Assembly: GCA_013203855.1 (NCBI GenBank)
Contig: JABMPG010000804.1
Coordinates: 1-9,471, forward strand
Origin: a bacterium
Lineage (GTDB): Bacteria; Sumerlaeota; Sumerlaeia; UBA8349
Length of the DNA stretch: 9,471 bases
Direction of reading: 5' to 3'
Both the position numbers and the translations under genes were made by a program. The notes under the pieces were generated by a model. It was not told where the DNA came from. It ran no database searches and saw only the letters and a program-made list of their open reading frames with translations. Shown here piece after piece: positions 1-7,650 of the stretch; positions within the stretch are counted from its first letter, which is position 1; every line of letters starts with the position of its first letter.

Positions 1-2
1 TC

Positions 3-2618
3 CATAGTGGCTCAAGGGAGACTCTGCCCATCGACAGCGGCAAGTGGCAGGTTGTCATTGCCTTGGCATTGGTCCTGAGCCCGTTCGTCTTTCTCGTGAC
101 CCTTGGCCGCGGCGAAGGCGGTTCCTCCAGCATCCGCTTCACGGTGTCGTCCTTGATTCTGTCTATGGCCGCATTTGGTCTTTTCGTATGGAGACGGCGG
201 GAATGGCGCGGCTGGGGCGTTCCGGACGTTCTTCTGGCGGGTGTAGGGGGCCTCTATCTGCTCTCCTGTCTCGCTCACCTTTCGGGAAGCAGTTTGGCCA
301 AGGGCGCACAGTTCTTCGCGGCCGCCGTTCTTCCCTATCTCGCCATCCGCTGGGCGGCCCGGAGCGAGCGTGGGCGTCGGAGGATCGCGGGTTCTCTGGC
401 CCTTGCGGCAACCTTGGCCGGGGCTCTGGCCCTTGTCCAGTTGCTCTCCGGACAGGATGGTTTTCTGGTTCGCGGAGGCCTGCCGAACAATCCGGTCTAC
501 GGGCTCTTCCTTCTCCTCACGATGCCGTATCTCACGAGCTGGATCGGTCGAAGACTCAACCAACGGGCCAGAATCCGGTCAGTCGCGGCTCTTGGCGCAT
601 TTCTGGTCCTCTCCATGACCCTCCGCGATACGGGCCAACTCCTCGCGTTCCTTTTGGAGGGAGTCGTTCTGGTTTTCTTCCTCGTTGAGAAGAAGCGGGC
701 TTTGCTCGCCGTTCCGATCCTGATCCTCGCCGTCCTTGGACTTCACGGTGCTATCCATCGGGAGGCGGCTGCCCGGTTTGTGTCTCCCCACGAGGCGGCT
801 GACCTGCATGGCGCTTTCGAGCGGCAATATGTGCTTTCGATCGCCGAGCCCCGCTGGTCCCTAGCTCTCGGGACAGCCGATCGCGAACACCGGATCAGTC
901 TCTTTGTCCTTCCTGTCGCACGTTCGGAGACCACGATGGAATCGGGATTCCAGGAGGGCGTGCTGAAGCAACGCTATGCGGAATGGATCGCCGCCGCGCG
1001 GATGGCGGCGGCTCATCCCCTTCTGGGCGTGGGGCCGGGCGGCTATCAGAACCGCATCGGCCGCTACTACGGTCTTTCCCCTAAGCAGAACACGAGTGAG
1101 CCGGACACGCAGAACGGATGGCTAGTGCTGGGGGCGACGACCGGCCTTGTCGGACTTGGGTTCATGATGGCTGCCCTTCTTCTGCTGACTACTTCAAGTC
1201 TGAGCGGGCTGCGGATTTCCCATTCAAAAGTATCATGTGGCACCGGTGCCCCCGCCTGTGCAGAAGCAAGACTGCGCCCAGCCGAGAGCGACTGTGCCAC
1301 ACTATCGAAGGAGAACATGGCAGATCCGATTGAGTCGAAATCTCTTTCTGACGCGGATCGCTCGGCCCATCTCGCCGTCGCCGCCGCAGGCATTGGCCTT
1401 TTCGTCGGCGGCTTCTGGTCGCCCCTGCTTCAGGCCGGCACGCTGGTGCCTCTCGCGGCCTGGGCCGCCATCGGCTCCGGTTTCGTCGCGGACCGCCGCC
1501 CGATCGAGTCTTTCGGTCGCAGCCTGCGCCGGAATCGAGTGAAATGGAGCGCGGCGGCGGTCGCCCTTCTCGTCGCACTCTTCTTCTATCCGCGCGTTCT
1601 TCGTTCCTCCTCGACGGACGGTACGTTTCTCGAAGAACGCGAGGCGGAGGAGGCGATCCGGTTCGAGCCGCCCGTAGTGAGGAAATCTATCGAGGGCGCG
1701 CGCAAGGGCTTGGGCATCGAGATTCCGCGCGGTGCGGGGGCGGGCTGGCGGCGCGAGGCGGCGGGGCAGGTGGTCTATGATTTCGCAACGCCCGAGGACG
1801 GTTTCTATCGGCTCTGGGCTCGAGCGCGCTGGACCGACGGGTGCGGGAACTCTTTCTTCGTCCGCGTGGACAACGAAACCACGCGGTCCATCGGAAACGA
1901 CGCCGTCTTCGAGAACTGGCATTGGGTCAGCCTCGAGGACGTGTTTCTGACGGCGGGCGGGCATCGCCTGGAGTTCTCCAATCGCGAGGACGGCGTGGCG
2001 CTCGACCGGTGGATTCTCACGAATCGCGACGACTTCGATCCCGACCGCACGGAACTGGCCCTGCAGCCCGATTTCTTCGATGGCTTTGGGGGATGCGACG
2101 GGCAGAACTATACTTCCTGGCGAACCGAGGGCGGCATCTGGAAGGTCTTTTCTTCCGAGGCGGACGGGTTTCAGGATTCCTTCGGGCAGTTCGGACTCGG
2201 GCACGCCATCGCTCTCGCGGGAAAGGAGACCTGGAGCGACTACAACGTATCCTGTATGATCCGGTCGGGCACTGAGAACGGGATCGGTCTTCTCTTTCAT
2301 TATCGGGGCGAGCGCGATCATGACGCGGTTCGATGGGCGGGGCCGGGCTCCTCGCTGCCCTATGCCGGAAGTCTGGAATTAGTCCGCAAGCGCAACGGAG
2401 TGGAGGAGGTCCTGGCATCCGTTCCAGAGATTCCCGCGCCCGACGAATGGCATTCCTTGGAGGTGAAGAAAGAGGGCGAGAACCTTTTGGTGTTCGTGGA
2501 TGAAACCCAGATTCTCGCGAGCGGGCGAGTCGGGGACGAGAGCGGCCAAGTCGGATTGATGGCCGAAGAGAATCCTGCGGCGTTCTTCGACAACGTGTCG
2601 GTCGAGTTTGAGCGGTAG
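3..2618 (+). CDS. O-antigen ligase/polymerase-like membrane protein with CBM-like and LamG-like C-terminal domains (5' end outside window)
   Basis: This is a polytopic inner-membrane protein of the Wzy/WaaL type, which joins or polymerises lipid-linked glycans on the periplasmic side. The frame is open to the left edge. The first possible start, TTG at 63, has no ribosome binding site and would cut into the first hydrophobic segment, so the real start is probably upstream. Numbering from TTG 63, about 11-12 hydrophobic segments lie between residues 1 and 515. A large loop (about 233-348) contains HPLLGVGPGGY, a hallmark of the Wzy_C family. The next motif, QNGWLVLGATTGLVG (350-364), fits H[NSQ]X9GXX[GTY] except that Gln350 replaces His. 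Residues 392-413 come from an inserted repeat. After the last membrane segment, residues about 522-661 look like a galactose-binding-type CBM (EREAEEA start; REDGVALDRWILT end). Residues about 673-851 look like a LamG/DUF1080 concanavalin-type fold. Family is fairly sure; substrate and activity are unknown. Confidence 0.8.
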   Translation, partial: HSGSRETLPIDSGKWQVVIALALVLSPFVFLVTLGRGEGGSSSIRFTVSSLILSMAAFGLFVWRRREWRGWGVPDVLLAGVGGLYLLSCLAHLSGSSLAKGAQFFAAAVLPYLAIRWAARSERGRRRIAGSLALAATLAGALALVQLLSGQDGFLVRGGLPNNPVYGLFLLLTMPYLTSWIGRRLNQRARIRSVAALGAFLVLSMTLRDTGQLLAFLLEGVVLVFFLVEKKRALLAVPILILAVLGLHGAIHREAAARFVSPHEAADLHGAFERQYVLSIAEPRWSLALGTADREHRISLFVLPVARSETTMESGFQEGVLKQRYAEWIAAARMAAAHPLLGVGPGGYQNRIGRYYGLSPKQNTSEPDTQNGWLVLGATTGLVGLGFMMAALLLLTTSSLSGLRISHSKVSCGTGAPACAEARLRPAESDCATLSKENMADPIESKSLSDADRSAHLAVAAAGIGLFVGGFWSPLLQAGTLVPLAAWAAIGSGFVADRRPIESFGRSLRRNRVKWSAAAVALLVALFFYPRVLRSSSTDGTFLEEREAEEAIRFEPPVVRKSIEGARKGLGIEIPRGAGAGWRREAAGQVVYDFATPEDGFYRLWARARWTDGCGNSFFVRVDNETTRSIGNDAVFENWHWVSLEDVFLTAGGHRLEFSNREDGVALDRWILTNRDDFDPDRTELALQPDFFDGFGGCDGQNYTSWRTEGGIWKVFSSEADGFQDSFGQFGLGHAIALAGKETWSDYNVSCMIRSGTENGIGLLFHYRGERDHDAVRWAGPGSSLPYAGSLELVRKRNGVEEVLASVPEIPAPDEWHSLEVKKEGENLLVFVDETQILASGRVGDESGQVGLMAEENPAAFFDNVSVEFER
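1236..1301. repeat. 66-bp palindromic repeat-like insert read in frame inside the ligase gene
   Basis: The block is bounded by inverted 8-bp arms, TGTGGCAC (1236-1243) and GTGCCACA (1294-1301). Its left part holds a perfect 12-bp palindrome, GGCACCGGTGCC (1239-1250). It can also form a 9-bp stem (1240-1248 with 1253-1261; one mismatch, one G-T wobble) around a CCCC loop. The block is exactly 22 codons in the host frame and encodes CGTGAPACAEA followed by RLRPAESDCAT. This stretch has three cysteines and is hydrophilic, unlike the flanking hydrophobic segments. It falls in the loop between two membrane helices of the Wzy-like domain, predicted cytoplasmic. It resembles the dispersed GC-rich hairpin repeats (REP or small MITE type) common in Planctomycetes and some candidate phyla. 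No second copy is seen in the window, so repeat status is inferred from structure. Confidence 0.55.
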
Positions 2619-2624
2619 GGGAAG

Positions 2625-2630
2625 AGGAGA
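2625..2630 (+). promoter_or_regulatory. Ribosome binding site (AGGAGA) supporting the TTG start at 2637
   Basis: AGGAGA lies 6 bases before the TTG at 2637, in the 18-bp gap after the ligase-like gene. Strong complementarity to the 16S anti-Shine-Dalgarno sequence and ideal spacing support this non-ATG start. Confidence 0.7.
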
Positions 2631-2636
2631 GAGGGT

Positions 2637-3830
2637 TTGCCGGGGTCGCGTCTTCACATCTGCCTGGTCAACGCCAGCGGCCGCGCTTTCGGAGCGGAGA
2701 GAAGCCTCGCCGGGCTGGTGGCCGCCGCCGATCGGGCGCGATTTCGCTTTTCGTTAGTCGCTCCGGACGGAGATGCGGCGGATCTCTTCCGCGAAGCCGG
2801 GGTCGAGCGGGTCGTCCATCTGCCTTTTCGCATATTGAATAGGAAGGGCGGTCTTTTCAGGCGGACCCTTCAGATCGTCCCCTGGATCGTCAATACCACG
2901 CGGGCTCTAAAGGCTTTCAGGCATCTTCGGCCGGACGTCATTCACGCCAACGGAATCCAGGCCGTGCTGCAAGTCGGTCTTGCGGCGCGCCTCATGGGGA
3001 TTCCGCTGATCTGGCACGTTCGCGATCTGGGGCGTCCCCGTTGGGCGAAACGGTTCAGCGCGTGGTGCGCGCAAATCGCTCTGGCCCCCTCAGCGGCCGC
3101 TGCACGGGAAGTCGATGGACTCGGGTTGCCGGTCTACGAGGTGGCGAATCCTATCCAGATCTCTTCGGGAGTTGAACACACTGCTCAGGGGAAGACAGAC
3201 AACCGACCTGTGTCTCTTCAGATCGGCGTGATCGGACAACTCATTCCCCGGAAGGGACAGGACCTGCTCCTACGGGCCTTGCCGCGGATCGTCGAGAAAG
3301 TGCCTCACGTTTCGGTTCAATTCGTGGGCGATTCTCCCGATCCGGATTCGGCCTATGTCAGGGATCTCCGCGAACAGGTCGAGGCTTCTCCTGAGCTGCG
3401 CCGGCGTGTGACGTTCTGCGGTTACGTTCGGGACATGGAAGAGGGGTATCGCTCCCTCGATCTCCTCGTCGTCCCTTCCCGCGAAGAGGCCTTCGGGCGG
3501 ACGGCGTTGGAGGCAATGGTCTACGGCGTGCCCGTCATTGCGGCCCGAACCGGTGGACTGATGGAAACCATCCAGAACGGCGTGAACGGACTTCTTTTCG
3601 AACCCGGGAGTTGGGAGTCTCTGGCCGAGAAAGTGATTCATCTGGCTGGCAATCCCTCGCTTCGAACGGAATTGATCCAGGAGGGATTTCGGACTCTGCT
3701 GCATTACCAGTCTCGCGTGAAGACCGACTGCGAGAGAATCCAGCGTCTCTACTCTTTGCTCGTGAGTCAGAAGAATTCCCCCTCCGTCCGGCGACCAGGT
3801 GAAAAAGCCATCAAACAACAGAAGGCGTGA
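2637..3830 (+). CDS. Glycosyltransferase family 4 protein
   Basis: This 397-residue protein is a probable cytoplasmic retaining glycosyltransferase of the GT-B fold, moving a sugar from a nucleotide donor to a growing lipid-linked glycan. The N-terminal acceptor domain (about 1-170) opens with RLHICLVNASG and the glycine-containing turn GRAFGAERSL, and includes RPDVIHANG (98-106). The C-terminal donor domain (about 195-370) starts with IGVIGQLIPRKGQDLLL, with a basic Arg-Lys pair at 205-206 that commonly contacts donor phosphates. It carries the GT4 EX7E motif as EAFGRTALE (Glu284, Glu292), followed by GVPVIAARTGG. Length is normal for the family. The TTG start is backed by a good ribosome binding site. 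The stop overlaps a possible GTG start of the next gene. The sugar and acceptor cannot be read from sequence. Confidence 0.9.
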   Translation: MPGSRLHICLVNASGRAFGAERSLAGLVAAADRARFRFSLVAPDGDAADLFREAGVERVVHLPFRILNRKGGLFRRTLQIVPWIVNTTRALKAFRHLRPDVIHANGIQAVLQVGLAARLMGIPLIWHVRDLGRPRWAKRFSAWCAQIALAPSAAAAREVDGLGLPVYEVANPIQISSGVEHTAQGKTDNRPVSLQIGVIGQLIPRKGQDLLLRALPRIVEKVPHVSVQFVGDSPDPDSAYVRDLREQVEASPELRRRVTFCGYVRDMEEGYRSLDLLVVPSREEAFGRTALEAMVYGVPVIAARTGGLMETIQNGVNGLLFEPGSWESLAEKVIHLAGNPSLRTELIQEGFRTLLHYQSRVKTDCERIQRLYSLLVSQKNSPSVRRPGEKAIKQQKA

Positions 3831-3841
3831 AAGGGAAGACT

Positions 3842-4906
3842 ATGCGCGGCAGAAGAATTCGCCAAAAAGATATCCCGGGCTTCCAGCCCATGTGTTCCGA
3901 AAGATCATCATGGACGAGATGGCCATGCCACCTCAGGCCAAGCCGCGTCGCGCTTCTCTGCATTCTGGCGATGGTTCTTCCTATCTCAACCGGCTGGGCG
4001 GAGCCGAACGCGTCCGATGACGCGCCCTCTTCTGGGCCCGTCGCGCTGGTCGTTTCCCTGCTGCCGTTTCAGGCCAACCGCGAGGTCTTCGCGGAAATCG
4101 AGAAAGCCGCACAGAATGATCCCTTCTGGCAAGGGGTTCAGTTCCGCGAAGTGACGACCCTCGGGGACGAGAAGGTCGTGGACGAGGCGATGGCAGCGAT
4201 ATCCGAACTGAAGGCCGTTTTCTGCCTGGACGCCTCCTGCGCCGAATACGATTTCAAGAAAGCCGCGCCTATTTTCGCCCTGACGCGGTCGGAGCCCCTC
4301 GCCGACTCCACCGATACCTCCACATCCGGGCCTCCCCCGATCCGCTGGGTCTCCACCACACCCTCCGCCGATTCCGTCCTGAGCGCAATCGAGCGTCTAT
4401 CCCCGCCGCCTCGCCGGATCGGTCTGGTCTACGCTACGGACGATCCTGGCAACGAGGGCTTTCGCGAGAAGTTTCAGTCCGAATGCCAGAGGCGTTTCGG
4501 GGGTTCCACCACCGTCACCCTCTGCGGCATCGCCGCCGCGCCGTGCCGAAACGACATCGACATGAAGATGACGGCGGAGCGCTGTCTGGCTTCGCTCGAG
4601 GAGGGCGATCTCGTCGTGGCCCTGCCCTCGGGCAACGCTCTCAAGTTCGCCTTCGTCTTTCGGAACTATGCGCGGGATCATCGCCTGGGGCTCGTGGGCG
4701 TCGGCTCTTTTCCCGGACAGGACACGGTCTGCCACGTCCTCTGGCCGTCTCAGGCGCTGGCCTTCCGTTTGCTCAAGGCGGTGAATGCCGAGGGGAAAGC
4801 ACGGGACGAGGAAGGCGCCCCACAACTGAAACCACACGTTCAGGACGATGTGGAACGGTTGTCGGCGCTAGGCTACCAGATACGGGAAAGATCCCCGGAA
4901 CGATAA
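3842..4906 (+). CDS. Secreted protein resembling ABC-transporter substrate-binding proteins
   Basis: The product (354 residues from this start) appears to be exported to the periplasm. A basic stretch is followed by a hydrophobic segment (VALLCILAMVLPISTGWA, about residues 36-53) with an AXA-like signal peptidase I site before EPNAS. There is no lipobox. The mature part alternates beta strands and helices as in type I periplasmic binding proteins. The half-domain from about 170 (IRWVSTTPSADSVLSAIERL, then RRIGLVYATDDPGNEGF) resembles the ABC_sub_bind family (PF04392), but the match is by eye and weak. About six cysteines in the mature part could form disulfides. The start is uncertain: GTG 3827 overlaps the previous stop but has poor ribosome-binding spacing; ATG 3842 follows AGGGA by 5 bases; ATG 3890 would give a more compact signal peptide. 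No permease or ATPase gene accompanies it. Its place between two glycosyltransferases suggests a role in glycan sensing, binding or export. Confidence 0.6.
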   Translation: MRGRRIRQKDIPGFQPMCSERSSWTRWPCHLRPSRVALLCILAMVLPISTGWAEPNASDDAPSSGPVALVVSLLPFQANREVFAEIEKAAQNDPFWQGVQFREVTTLGDEKVVDEAMAAISELKAVFCLDASCAEYDFKKAAPIFALTRSEPLADSTDTSTSGPPPIRWVSTTPSADSVLSAIERLSPPPRRIGLVYATDDPGNEGFREKFQSECQRRFGGSTTVTLCGIAAAPCRNDIDMKMTAERCLASLEEGDLVVALPSGNALKFAFVFRNYARDHRLGLVGVGSFPGQDTVCHVLWPSQALAFRLLKAVNAEGKARDEEGAPQLKPHVQDDVERLSALGYQIRERSPER

Positions 4907-4916
4907 GGCGAGCATT

Positions 4917-6134
4917 GTGTCTCATGATCTCACACACCGCCATGATGATCGAATCCGCGTTGCTCAGATCCTGGAGGCAACGACGGGAGGAACGCGCCGC
5001 CATCTCTCCTATCTTCTTCGCTATCTGGATCGGAAGCGCTTTGCCCTTTCGTTGATTTATTCGGACAAACGCGATCCTTTCTTCCATCACGACCTTGAGA
5101 CCTATCGCGCTATGGGTATCGATCTGATCGAAGTTCCCATGGAAAGAGAGATTCGTCCCGCCCAGGATCTCCAGAGATTCCTTCGCCTCGTGTCTGTTCT
5201 GCGAAAGGGCCGCTTCGACCTCGTCCACGCCCATAGTTCGAAGGCGGGGTTTCTGGCGCGTGTAGCGGCGCGCCTCGCTGGCGTTCCCGCTGTCGTCTAC
5301 TCGCCCCACAGTTTCGCGTTTCAGTATCTTCCCGAGAGCCCGCGCGCCCGTTTCTATCGCCTTCTCGAGCAACTGGCCGCCAGGTTCCACCATCGTCTGG
5401 TCTGCGTTTCCGCGGGAGAAAAAGAAGTCGCCGAGCGCTACCGCATCGGGACGCCGGACCGGACCGTCGTCATCGAGAACGCCATCCCCGTTGACGAGAT
5501 GAAACCTTCGCGTTCCGCCGAAGAAATCCGGCGGTCTCTGGAGATCCCCGAGGCCGCCCCGCTCGTCGGCATGGTCGCCCAGTTCCGTCGCCAGAAAGGG
5601 ATCCGCCACTTCGTCGATGCCATGCCGCTCATTCTAAAGGCACGCCCCGACGCCTTCTTTCTCCTCGTTGGGTCCGGCCCCCTCTTCTCCGCTGTGCAGG
5701 ACGAAATCCGCCGGAAAGGGATCGAGGATCGGGTCCGTCTGGTCGGCCATCAGGAGCGCCCGGTCGACTTCTATCAACTCATGGACGTCTTCGTTCTCTC
5801 TTCTCTGTGGGAGGGCATGCCCTACGTGATTTTCGAGGCAATGGCGCTGGGCCTGCCCGTAGTGGCCAGCGACACGGTCGGCAATCGCGACCTGGTGCGG
5901 TCGGGCGAGACCGGCCTCCTCGTGCCGCCCGCCGACTCCCCGGCCATCGCTGGCGCCATCGTCGATCTCCTCGAACATCCCGAGAGACGAAACGCCATGG
6001 GACAAGCCGGGAGGGAACAGATCGTTCGGGGCACGTCGATGGAGGACTGGGTTCGGAAGTATGAGGATCTCTACTTAGAGGTGGCGGGGCAGGAGGCAGC
6101 GTCCAGGAAGCCATCTAAGGCGGCTCTGCTCTAA
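4917..6134 (+). CDS. Glycosyltransferase family 4 protein
   Basis: This is a second GT-B glycosyltransferase, 405 residues, of the capsular/exopolysaccharide type, expected on the cytoplasmic face of the membrane. The N-terminal domain has VAQILEATTGGTRRHL (15-30), the usual glycine loop region, and LVHAHSSKAGFLARVAARLAG (102-122) followed by VVYSPHSFAF, a pattern typical of polysaccharide GT4 enzymes. The donor domain has VGMVAQFRRQKGI (217-229, with Arg224/Lys227 likely near donor phosphates) and the EX7E motif EGMPYVIFE (Glu299, Glu307), then GLPVVASDTVG. The GTG start is 10 bases after the preceding stop. AAGG (4905-4908), which overlaps that stop, is 8 bases before it. It is more similar in style to WcaI/EpsF-type enzymes than the first GT4 protein. 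Donor and acceptor are unknown. Confidence 0.92.
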   Translation: MSHDLTHRHDDRIRVAQILEATTGGTRRHLSYLLRYLDRKRFALSLIYSDKRDPFFHHDLETYRAMGIDLIEVPMEREIRPAQDLQRFLRLVSVLRKGRFDLVHAHSSKAGFLARVAARLAGVPAVVYSPHSFAFQYLPESPRARFYRLLEQLAARFHHRLVCVSAGEKEVAERYRIGTPDRTVVIENAIPVDEMKPSRSAEEIRRSLEIPEAAPLVGMVAQFRRQKGIRHFVDAMPLILKARPDAFFLLVGSGPLFSAVQDEIRRKGIEDRVRLVGHQERPVDFYQLMDVFVLSSLWEGMPYVIFEAMALGLPVVASDTVGNRDLVRSGETGLLVPPADSPAIAGAIVDLLEHPERRNAMGQAGREQIVRGTSMEDWVRKYEDLYLEVAGQEAASRKPSKAALL

Positions 6135-6136
6135 CT

Positions 6137-7609
6137 ATGAGATCCAAAGCGAATCCTCATCCCACGCTCGTTTGGATCGCCCTTGGCCTGATCGTCCTCC
6201 TCGGCGCTTTCCTCCGTTTTCAGGGTCTCGGAAGTCAGGACTTCTGGTTCAACGAGGCGGCCAGCCACTATTACGCACAGGGCTCGCCGTGGGAGATCGT
6301 TCGATATTCCTTTACCGTCGAGACGAATCCTCCTGGCCTTCATCTCCTCATTCACTGTTGGGAAAAGGTGGCGGGGCTGAGCGAATGGGCGTTGCGCCTC
6401 CCCAGCGCGCTGGCGGGTTCCCTTACGCTTCTCGTGTTCTACTTCTTCGCGCGATTCTTTCTCGGGCGCCACGGCAGCCTCATCGCCACCGCTCTTCTTG
6501 CCCTATCTTCCCTTCACGTCTGGTACTCCCAGGAGTGCCGAGCCTTTGCCATCTGGGTGCTATGGATTGTGCTCGCCTACCTCTGCTTTCTCAGATGGCT
6601 GAAGACCCGTCAGCGCGTCTTTCTGATCCTCAACGCCTTCTTCCTCTTCCTCGCCGTTTTCTTTCACTATTTCGGCCTTCATGCGATTCTGGTCGAGAAC
6701 CTCTACCTCCTCGCGTTCTGGCGAAAGGAACGTAGGGCTCTCCCCTGCCGGCCATGGATTCTCTCCCAAGTCGTGCTTCTGGTCCTGCTGATCCCGCTGC
6801 TCATCATGATGGCATCGGTCGACCGCACCCACGTCGCGTGGTGGCAGGAGAGTGGGGTCCACTTCGACACCCTCAAGGCTCTCCTCTTTCATCTCAATGG
6901 CGTCTTCTTCTTTCTCACGCCCGAGCGATGGGTGAAGGCGCTCCTCCTCCTTTCGAACGCGGTATTGCTCATCCTCGGCCTCCGGGCCCTCTGGCGAAAG
7001 CCCCCCCTTCTCTTCCTGCTTCTCGCCGTTGCCCTGCCGGTCATCCTGAACCTGCTCTATTCTCTTCTCGTCTCGCCCATCCTCGGAAACGCCCAGAGCG
7101 CTGGCCGCTATTTCCTTCTCACGTTGCCGCCCTATCTCGTTCTCCTCGCCGCCGGCTGGGAATCCCTCTGGCGAAGGTTCCGACGCCCGCTGGCTTTCGG
7201 TTCTCTCCTGGCCCTCTACCTCCTTCTGCAGGGCTGGGGAATCGCCGCCATCGGGCAGAACATCCACTTCCAGCGCGACCAAAACGAGCGCCTCTGCCGG
7301 ATTCTCTTCGCCAGCGTCCGTCCCGGCGATCTCCTCATTGCCTCGCCCTGGATCACCGTCGATTACTACGCCGACCGTCTCGAAGCCGATCTCTCCGGCG
7401 TAACCGTCATCTCGACCAGCCGCTTCGAGGAACACGTCCTGGACCGTCTGCCCGATCGGGCAACGCGCGTCTGGCTCTACCTCGACCCGGCTCATCACTT
7501 CGATGAACTCATTCGCGAAGTGGCCCAGCGCTACAACCTCCGACCCGTACTGGAAGAGAGACAGAACCGGCTCTCCGGGAGCGGCCTCGTGCTGCTCGCG
7601 AGAGAATGA
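6137..7609 (+). CDS. GT39-like (ArnT/PMT-type) integral membrane glycosyltransferase
   Basis: This 490-residue polytopic protein resembles GT39/PMT_2-type GT-C transferases, which use polyprenyl-phosphate sugars and act outside the inner membrane. The first hydrophobic segment (11-27) is followed by LGSQDFWFNEAAS (31-43), the position of the family's first-loop Asp-Glu motif. Here it reads Asn39-Glu40. Further family features are ETNPPGLHLLIHCWEKVAGL (62-81; usual NPPLy/HPPLY-like segment), LRLPSALAG (86-94) and WYSQECRAFAIW (129-140; usual SQEARxY). Many more leucine-rich membrane helices follow, and a soluble periplasmic-type C-terminus from about 385. The ATG start is 2 bases after the previous stop and has no clear ribosome binding site of its own, so translation is probably coupled. 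It may add a sugar to a glycan, lipid or protein. Its activity is in doubt because of the Asn substitution. Confidence 0.85.
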   Translation: MRSKANPHPTLVWIALGLIVLLGAFLRFQGLGSQDFWFNEAASHYYAQGSPWEIVRYSFTVETNPPGLHLLIHCWEKVAGLSEWALRLPSALAGSLTLLVFYFFARFFLGRHGSLIATALLALSSLHVWYSQECRAFAIWVLWIVLAYLCFLRWLKTRQRVFLILNAFFLFLAVFFHYFGLHAILVENLYLLAFWRKERRALPCRPWILSQVVLLVLLIPLLIMMASVDRTHVAWWQESGVHFDTLKALLFHLNGVFFFLTPERWVKALLLLSNAVLLILGLRALWRKPPLLFLLLAVALPVILNLLYSLLVSPILGNAQSAGRYFLLTLPPYLVLLAAGWESLWRRFRRPLAFGSLLALYLLLQGWGIAAIGQNIHFQRDQNERLCRILFASVRPGDLLIASPWITVDYYADRLEADLSGVTVISTSRFEEHVLDRLPDRATRVWLYLDPAHHFDELIREVAQRYNLRPVLEERQNRLSGSGLVLLARE

Positions 7610-7650
7610 AGTCACTGGAAAAGACGATGGGGGATCGCGCTTCAGTCTTT

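Noticed and set aside
44..688. Plus-strand open frame (214 codons) overlapping the ligase N-terminus
   Set aside because: The product is Arg/Gly/Pro/Ser-rich without motifs. The overlapping frame encodes proper membrane helices.
1239..1250. Perfect palindrome GGCACCGGTGCC as a transcription-factor operator
   Set aside because: It lies deep inside a coding region and forms part of a larger hairpin repeat, so a repeat element explains it better.
1302..2321. Minus-strand open frame (339 codons) opposite the ligase tail
   Set aside because: No recognisable domain, and it is antisense to a well-structured CBM/LamG-like region. It is a by-product of GC-rich codon use.
4773..5609. Minus-strand open frame (278 codons) opposite the second GT4 gene
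   Set aside because: No family resemblance, and it lies antisense to conserved GT4 motifs.
7620..7650. Possible bidirectional terminator in the convergent gap (AAAGAC and GTCTTT arms, 19-base loop)
   Set aside because: The stem is only six pairs and AT-rich, with a long loop and no clear T-run on either strand. It is too weak to call.
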